64,000 bases of DNA from Paragonimus westermani (lineage: Eukaryota > Platyhelminthes > Trematoda > Plagiorchiida > Troglotrematidae). The DNA lies in contig QNGE01000829.1 of the NCBI GenBank assembly GCA_008508345.1, forward strand, positions 25,088 through 89,087. The letters are read 5' to 3'. The notes beneath the pieces are model-generated. The model was not told where the DNA came from, did not search any database, and saw nothing but the letters and a program-made list of their open reading frames with translations. Below are positions 57,394-64,000 of this stretch, piece after piece. The position numbers and the translations under genes were made by a program. Each line of letters starts with the position of its first letter. Position 1 is the stretch's first letter.

Positions 57394-60300
57394 TGTGAAT
57401 TTTTTGAAAATTTCCTGGAAAACTTTTGAATTCAACACCGGACACGACAAACCGTGCTTGTAGGCTAGAAAAGGACCGCTGAAGGTCAACTTACTGTTAA
57501 GAGACATACAGTGCCCGTCTTAGTTTTAGTTCGTTTGCCAGCTTGCTCTATTATCTTTGGTGATCTATAGAGCTCTCGCTTACACACGATCTCCCTTCCT
57601 CAACCAACGACTGGGTCTATCGATATTCCTGTCATTTGGCAACACCATAAATACATATATATATATGCATACTGTCAAGGCACATTCGCTTCTAGGCTAG
57701 AATTTGTAGGGCGGTTACCGCTGACTGAATACTAGAACCTGCAAAACCACTTTCGCACCATTTATTGCAATCGAGACTTGGCGGAATACTTATTTTACTA
57801 AATATACGGATCTGATTTGATGACCCGTCACTCAGTAAACGACAGACAGTGCTGTACTATAAATTACATATTCGAGGTATGTTACTTACAGAATCACTAA
57901 GCTTATGCAAACATATACATATATAAATATGTGTGTATGTGTGTTTAACCAGCATTGACCGGTTGGAAAGAAAGGCCCCACTGGCACACCTCCCGATTTT
58001 ACTCCTTCGGGTTTACACTAGATATGTGACGTGGGCTGGAACCGCAAGTGGTGCGGCGCAAGCCAATTGTGGTGATGGTTAAGCGCAGGCGTCCTTTGGC
58101 TTCGGTCACTGTGACAGGCTAATCCGAATCGGATGCCGCCAACCAACTGTTGAAACGATGTAGAAGAACACAGCTCAGTAACGAGACCACAAGACTGAGA
58201 GGCGAGAAGCGACGCATATTGTTCCGATAGCATGGCTAAAATAAGTCGTGCCTGAGCCCACAAATGACGCGACAAACCTAACAACAACACGTGGAGGGCT
58301 CCAAATGCTCCGAGAAAATTGCAAATCTGTTTCGTCTATGAATGCGACTTTTAATATCTATCGCTTTGTGAGAAAACTGTCATGATGGCACAATCCGTTA
58401 GATAAATGTCGTATATTGGGTCTGTCTGTTGCAGTCACTGTGCCAACAGGTGGCCAGTCAAGCGTTGACATTCAAGTGTTGATTCGGTTACTGAGTCGTG
58501 TGTGGACAGCCAGGTGTTATCGATCGTGGACTGTGTGGTGGCCAGGACACTGGATCGACGGGGCCGAGCGACTTGAATGAAAATGTGCCTTCGCCCCTGC
58601 ACCAGCTAGGTTGGTTGTGGTCACGCGGCTGTGTTGTGCGTGTTTGCTCACCGGACTCGATTAGTGGACGTGGCCGTGTGGTAAGCCCTTTGGTCTGGAC
58701 CGAAGATAATGGCGTCAGGGCAGATTTCCGGATGAACCAGTATGGCGCAAGTGTAATTCCATACTGGGAGCTGAAATTTTATGGAACTCCAACGGTGAAT
58801 ATCTGGCATTCTGATGGTAATAAATCAACGTAACTTATCTGCGGTTCATCAGTGCTCACGTTTTTTGGGAAAATGTAGTCGAGTCTCCTAGGATGATTTC
58901 GATCAGGTAAGCTGTGGAAAATTGTTACGGGTGAATTATCGAATTGCATAGAGACGTATCGGTCGATGTCATTTCGTTTGACTTTCGCTGCACGACAACT
59001 TTAGGTGACCACTCGGAACGTTATAGGCTATAGGGGACTCCGAAGCTGAGTCCTGATGATGGTCTACATGGTGGATGACCGTCATGCGTGAGCAATGTTC
59101 TACTTCTACGAACGCAGCCATCCGACCTACATAACGCACCGTACAACGTTAACGGAATAAGTATCGGAGCATGTAGCAGTTATGGGCGGCTAGCCGATTA
59201 TTTTAGGGTCAAGATTAACAACAAAGTTGTGATGAAACAACTATTCCAATTCATTCACTCAGAAGGAGAGTAACTCGAGCTACAAGTAGACAGGATATAT
59301 CATTTGTTTGTCGAAAACAAAAGCATTAGTCTAACTGTGTCGTAATAAACTATGTGTCAATAAAACTCTATCATAAAAACTTGAAAGGTTTCTTGCTTAT
59401 TCCATGAGTCTGAAAAAGGTAACAGTATCGTGACCCTAACTTACTGAGTGTGCCAGCAATTCAAGTTTGTCCACCTCCAATTCTGCGAGTGCGAACTCAT
59501 TCTGGGCTTGGGTTCGCCGGTCAGACATTTGTGTCAGCAGAGTGTTCAGCTGTGTAATCTCATTGACCACTCTGGTTTGCTGGAACCTCCAGTGAGTCAT
59601 GCGCTCGAAAGCTTTACGTTGTCTAAGGAGAGCTCCATGCTGTGCGAATGGTAGTGCATGTGAGAGATCAAATGAATACTTTTGATAAAAAGATCACCCG
59701 CAAGCGTATAACAGTCTACCATAATTATTGGATAAGGTCATTCTGTGTAGAATCGACTGACCAGTCCATCTCCCAGTTTTTAACCGTTTATTCTGAACAG
59801 ATGACATTGCGTGGTTAGTTTACTCGTTTTCAATGTTTGTATACAAGCAATTCCTACTTGATGCTAGTTGAACTCGCTCTAAACCACGAAACATGCCTTT
59901 CGCTGTGGGATGTGAAAATTTGCTTAAGACCACCTCTTCAACTCTTTTTCTTCTCAATCTGCGTATTGGCTTATGAATTCTTGACATGGCTTATGTGTTT
60001 ACACTAGAACCTGCTATGAGAGATAGGCAAAAGTTGGTTTTTACTCCTGACTACTACTGGTGGTTATTTTGTACAGGACATTCAGGTGACTGATTACAGA
60101 TCACGAACTTCCGGTAAGAACTCTGGTCATATCAATGAGCTCAACACTGTTGGAGTAACTGACAAGTTCCATGTGTGCGTGTTAATCGGCGTTCTGTTCC
60201 TCCCTACTGGATACGTCACAGCTGAGGTGCGGTATGACGTTCATTATCTTGATGATATGACTATTTCGTATGGCTTTCTCGCACTTCATTTACCTGGATA

Positions 60301-61430
60301 ATTCACATATCGCTTTGATGTTTTAGTGCAAACCTTCTTTGACTGGTTGCTTGCTTCAGGAGCTTAGTTTTTGAAGAGGTCATAAACCATTTAAAAAATA
60401 TATAACACACACGATGAAGTATTGTCAGATTAGGGGTCGTCCGAACCTGTAGTAACCGCCAAAGAAATTATATGTGCATGACGATCTGCAATTCCGTCTC
60501 ACTCTCATACATTTCATAAGCACATTCAATAACCCCATTTTACCAGCTGTGTGCTGTTTACCGTTGCTCTGAGTAGAATATTATATTAGTTGCTAGTATG
60601 TCAGTGTTGCTGATAAGTGGAGACTGTTTGCTCTACGGGATTCCTCCCTTTTCAGCAATAACCGTCAATAAATGGTGAGTTATGCAAAGATTACAAACTG
60701 TGGAACGAACGACAAATTCTTCAGTTTAGCAACAAGTACATGTATACTGTTTGCTCTAACTTGGAAAACTGACCAAGAACTCTTGCGTACTCACCACTAC
60801 TATGTTCCCCTAGTTACTCAGAGGTCACTTCCAATCGAATGAACCACTTGCTCAACTGGGACCATTTTGCCACAAGCCTAGCTGGGAATTTGCTACCATA
60901 GGACAATCAAGTGCTCGTTTTGGAGTCATCGGCCTACACACGTTGTCAACATTGTGCTTAGGTGCCTCAGTTTTATAGGTCTTCATTTCGAAAGAGAACA
61001 AATAAAGTCGAGTATCGTGCTGCTAACGAAGGATATCGATCACGGCAGTATACGACCCTATGTGATTGGAAAATGCACCAAATATCTCAAACATAACAAC
61101 CGAACAATTGTTATTTAAAACAGTGAAGAGTTTCAGTTGGCTAGAGTTGCCACTTACAGATGTTCTATCTTTTCTGAGTTCTATGGGATGTCACAGATGG
61201 CGTGCAATGTACAGTGTATTCTAAGTAAGGTATTGACCAGTAACAACATGTTAACCCTCAGTTTTCTATTCCTAAACGTTTCGCTATTTGAGCATACGGC
61301 TCACTCGTAATCAAAGCCAAATTTCTTGCCGTGTTCATCTGGCAAAGTAGACTCTAAAAATGCATATATGTGCACATGGTCCTTATGAAATTAAACAAAA
61401 TTAACGAAGAGAGATTGACAATGTTGGGAC
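57394..61430. other. Mixed non-coding DNA
   Basis: Contains short (AT)n and (GT)n tracts at 57652-57668 and 57916-57945. The part 58000-58850 is noticeably more GC-rich than its surroundings and open in places on both strands (58018-58290, 58498-58833), which suggests an old mobile element, but no motif is clear. From 59.3 to 61.4 kb nothing is recognised. Confidence 0.3.
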
Positions 61431-61689
61431 GGTTACCAATCAACAGAGATTACTGTTATTAAATGAGTGAAGTATATTCCGAGGTATGTTATGAAGCCTC
61501 ATCATCAAGGCTTTTTTCAACAGGTCTGGTTTAAAAGAGTCGTAAACCCCGGGAAAATAGGCTGGATATGCTTTAACAGAAATGCGCTTATTAGAAATCG
61601 GACATTCCTCCTTGCAATAAGAAATGCGCAAAATCCTGGTTCCGAGATTAACGCAACTGTCCCCGTAAATTACTGGTAAGTCTAACTGG

Positions 61690-62010
61690 AAGACGATCAC
61701 AAAAAGCCATTTTGTTCCGCTCCAGAACCAGTGAGATAGTGAGAAAAAATACAGAGCGTTTATATGATGCACGGTTGTTGCATCGTAAATCAGAACGCAA
61801 GGGAGGGGTAAGGAGCGTGAACTAGCATGCATGCAATCTGCCCAGTAGGCGTAGACAAAGGACATTAAACCGGTGAACGAGTTAGGATTAAACCAATCAT
61901 AGTCGCGAGCGTTAGTAGCCAATCAGATACGAGGTGAACGTTCTGGCCTTGTAAGGGCGTACACACACATGCACACACAACAATGGTGATCTGAGAACTT
62001 TCTCGGATCA
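61690..62010 (-). promoter_or_regulatory. LTR-like promoter block
   Basis: On the minus strand there are two CCAAT-type boxes (tctgattggc near 61920 and ctatgattgg near 61895) and a TATA-like catataaacg near 61765. It lies downstream of the Gypsy integrase C-terminus at 62270-62980 on the same strand, where a 3' LTR belongs. No second LTR copy is present, so the ends are unknown. The long open frame 61440-61922 on this strand has no domain and is not called a gene. Confidence 0.3.
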
Positions 62011-62137
62011 GAAGATCGAAGGGCAATTACGAGGACTATTAGTTAAAATCACTAAGCCACCAATGGGCAGAGCGGAACAAAGGTCGACCAAGTAAGACAT
62101 GGCGAAGGTTATCTGTGGATTCCACGGGCAATTTCCG

Positions 62138-62165
62138 AATCCCCGACTACTCATCAGTATTTTGT
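62138..62165 (-). repeat. End of the foldback-arm repeat
   Basis: Reverse complement reads tactgatgagtagtcgggg, identical to the outer end of the foldback arm at 27186. Confidence 0.5.
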
Positions 62166-62269
62166 TTAGGTAAGATCATCTTCTTTAGAAAGAAGGTGGT
62201 TTTGAACGGAAAAATGAGGTTCCCTAACACTCCCTGCTTGAAGACTGCCGGTTCCAATCGTGAGACTGC

Positions 62270-62980
62270 TTCGGAATATTGAATTGAATGAGTTTGACAA
62301 AGTTACTGCATCTGCTAGGCCGCCGTCTCAACCTCAATTGACTTCTGTGCTCAGTGCCTTGGAAAAGCAAATTCTGTTCTGTCCAATGTGAGGCTTCCGG
62401 AGGTCGTTCTCACTTCTTCAATTCCAACGGATCCAATAAAAATCAGGTTGTGCAGCTGGTTCTACCTGGTCGCACAGTGCATCTCCGCGGTTTCCAAGAC
62501 CATCGTCTGCGTGCATGTGGTTTCATTGACTTTCCCCTCACAGAAGACTGATCCTCTCCGTCGGACAGTTATTCCTCTCTCCCAGTCCTGCGGTCCAATA
62601 AACATACGTACAAGGACGGGTTCGCCGACGGTGAAGTGTCGTACACGGACCCCGTGCCTTTGGATTTGCTGTTTTTCGATTCTTACACCGTTTGTGTGGT
62701 CTTTGTGGATAGGGATGAGAGCCACAGACCCGGTGTCTATCAGTGCAGTCATGTTGGCGAAACAGTGAGCATCAATTACACTAAACTGGGGAACGGCTTG
62801 ACACGTGATGTACAGAGAAGAGCGTGAGAAAACACCTTTACGACTCCTCAAACCAATAAACCATAGAACAACCCCGGGAACAAAATCCGGGATACAAACT
62901 GAACGGCTAGCTTGATATGGATGAATCAAATTGAGCGCGGCTGCTGTCCGGCAAACAGAAATGAGAAGCATGTCAGCCAA
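62270..62980 (-). pseudogene. Gypsy-4 remnant: protease motif beside an integrase C-terminus
   Basis: A 172-codon frame (62462-62980) with no stop. Near the middle is VIDAHCFANMTALIDTGSVA, an aspartic-protease DTGS motif. About 30 residues later it reads RHFTVGEPVLVRMFIGPQDW and ERGITVRRRGS, which fits the C-terminal domain of Gypsy integrases (R.F..G..V..R.F.GP..W..G.I..R.G). RT, RNase H and the integrase core, which should lie between, are missing, so a large deletion has joined the two in frame. Below 62462 the reading continues with RPPEASHWTEQ-like text. Likely inactive. Confidence 0.5.
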
Positions 62981-63069
62981 CGTAAATCATCGTAACGAGA
63001 GCCAGGCTGGCACACACACGGCCTGTGTGAGTATGTGTGTGTCAGCTGTTTCAGTGGTTCACTATCTGT

Positions 63070-63172
63070 TTTCAGTTTGACCATCACTCACATTTGATCG
63101 CAGCCTCCGCATTCAGATAGACTTTCCAGCCACCCTCTTTCGAAAAGAAGCACTAGACTCGAGTTTCGCTCT
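63070..63172 (+). repeat. Foldback-arm repeat with R4-linked tail
   Basis: tttgaccatcactcacatttgat, gcattcagatagactttcc match the left arm at 27221-27275; the following ctttcgaaaagaagcactag, gagtttcg match 36638-36670. Confidence 0.65.
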
Positions 63173-63344
63173 ATCTGTTTGTCAGTCTGTCTTTTTGTGT
63201 TTCTCCTTCTGTTTGTCATTCAGTCTATCTCACTCTCTGTGTATGTGTCTGTCCGTCAACACAGGTTAGACGTTTTTGTTCTTCCAGCCTTCTTCTGGTG
63301 AAAGTGCTGCTTTCGTTCCTCCACCTCAAATTCGCATCACTGGA

Positions 63345-64000
63345 AACACTGTGATAAGCTGCTGGGATTTTGGCTACCTGGGTAGCCATTCGTCTATACA
63401 TTTTTCCGTAGGCCGCGAGCTGCGGGCGCGTTTGGCGAAGGTTCTTGCTGCTTTCGGACGTCTTGAAAGACTTGTCTGGATGAAGCATAGCCTGAAGATG
63501 GCCACCAACCTGTGTATTTACCGCTCAATGGTGTTGTCTATACTGCTGTACGGCAGTGAGACGTGGACATTCTATCAGCAGAACGTGAGCTATCTGAGCC
63601 CTCTCCATATGCAGTGTCTGGGGCGCATCTTGAGTATTCGGTGGTCAGACATGATTCCGAACACTGAGGTATTGCGGCGAGCAGGCATGGACGGGATGGA
63701 AGCCATGCTGATGCTGAATCCGCTCCGTTGGTTCTGTGACGTCCGTCGGATGGGCGATGACCGTATCCCGAAGCAGTTACTGTACGCACAAGTGAAGTCA
63801 GGTAAGCGAAATCCCGGTGGTCAGAAGCGGAGGTACCAGGATGTTGTGCAGGTAAGTCTTTCACGTTGTAACATTGATTTTAGATGTTGAGAAGATTTGG
63901 CGTTGAACAGGACGGCCTGGAGGAATACGGTTCGGGCGGGTGTCCTAAAGTTTAACGAGCAATTATTGCGCGGCCGCGAGCGGAAGCGTGCGGTACGCAA
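63345..64000 (+). pseudogene. RTE-like LINE C-terminal region, runs off the right edge
   Basis: FGYLGSHSSIHFSVGRELRA opens the typical post-RT region of RTE-type ORFs (YLGS.....D....I..R). It is followed by LCIYRSMVLSILLYGSETWT, LHMQCLGRILSIRWSDMIPN, LRWFCDVRRMGDDRIPKQLL and KRNPGGQKRRYQDVV. A TGA at 63886-63888 lies where a Trp is expected, after which the frame continues as EDLALNRTAWRNTVRAGVLK. The RT palm is absent upstream, so the copy is 5'-truncated. Rather GC-rich compared with neighbouring sequence, which suggests a younger or recently transferred insertion. Confidence 0.78.

Noticed and set aside
57652..57945. AT and GT dinucleotide tracts as functional sites
   Set aside because: Short simple repeats typical of eukaryotic intergenic DNA; no array structure or spacer pattern that would suggest CRISPR.
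61440..61922. A 160-codon minus-strand open frame as a gene
   Set aside because: It coincides with an LTR-like promoter block, has no domain and no splice or start support.
63856..63887. A 32-bp GTAAG...TTTTAG segment in the RTE-like ORF that looks like a tiny intron
   Set aside because: The segment translates as part of the conserved RTE C-terminus (SLSRCNIDF before EDLALNRTAWRN), so the frame runs through it; the break is a Trp to stop change, not an intron.

Overview
This is eukaryotic nuclear DNA, most likely from a digenean trematode (fluke) or a close flatworm relative. The reasons are: no prokaryotic gene layout anywhere; GT-AG introns with matching phase; and Ty3/Gypsy elements whose Gag carries a double zinc knuckle (CX2CX3HX4C then CX2CX4HX4C) and whose RT carries YQDD, which resembles the CsRn1/Boudicca group known from flukes. 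The APE-type LINEs, an RTE-like LINE and Mutator-like transposases fit that view. Species assignment is inference. No rRNA, CRISPR array or operon is present.

Region 1-31.5 kb is a dense graveyard of mobile elements. From the left: a Mutator-like (MULE) transposase remnant on the minus strand (1-1119) with its conserved flank (1120-1575); a minus-strand LINE (LINE-1, 1579 to about 9262) split by a complete Ty3/Gypsy element (Gypsy-1, 4448-8867) with two LTRs and the target duplication CGTTA; a second, minus-strand Gypsy (Gypsy-2, about 9262-12972) that keeps only a 5' LTR; and a second copy of the same LINE family on the plus strand (LINE-2, about 13030-17619). Next come decayed LINE pieces of another family (18.6-20.3 kb, 24.6-24.8 kb), a third copy of the LINE-1/2 5' region (22612-23080), a short non-autonomous insertion (18073-18360), a second MULE N-terminus plus flank (25385-26160), a foldback palindrome (27186-27386), a longer MULE transposase with a SWIM finger (27502-29470) and a third, internally deleted Gypsy (29828-31510).

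Region 31.5-61.4 kb is mostly AT-rich, sparse DNA without recognisable coding. Two exon pairs stand out. On the minus strand, exons at 46844-47013 and 45359-45787 join in phase to give a death-domain protein with a poly(A) signal. Also on the minus strand, exons at 55997-56233 and 55306-55923 give a charged coiled-coil protein with one in-frame stop. A tRNA-like sequence with box A, box B and a T-run (39349-39438) is probably a SINE head or tRNA pseudogene. A few further open stretches may be exons, but I do not recognise them.

Region 61.4-64 kb returns to mobile DNA: an LTR-like promoter block and a Gypsy integrase C-terminus on the minus strand (61.7-63.0 kb), arms of the foldback repeat, and an RTE-like LINE C-terminus running off the right edge.

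I found no convincing new multi-gene system. The most useful observations are the Gypsy-1 LTRs that are nearly identical although the coding region is wrecked, the paralogous empty site that delimits a short unnamed repeat, the foldback element with dispersed arms, the unusually long conserved 3' region of the LINE family, and the split death-domain gene.
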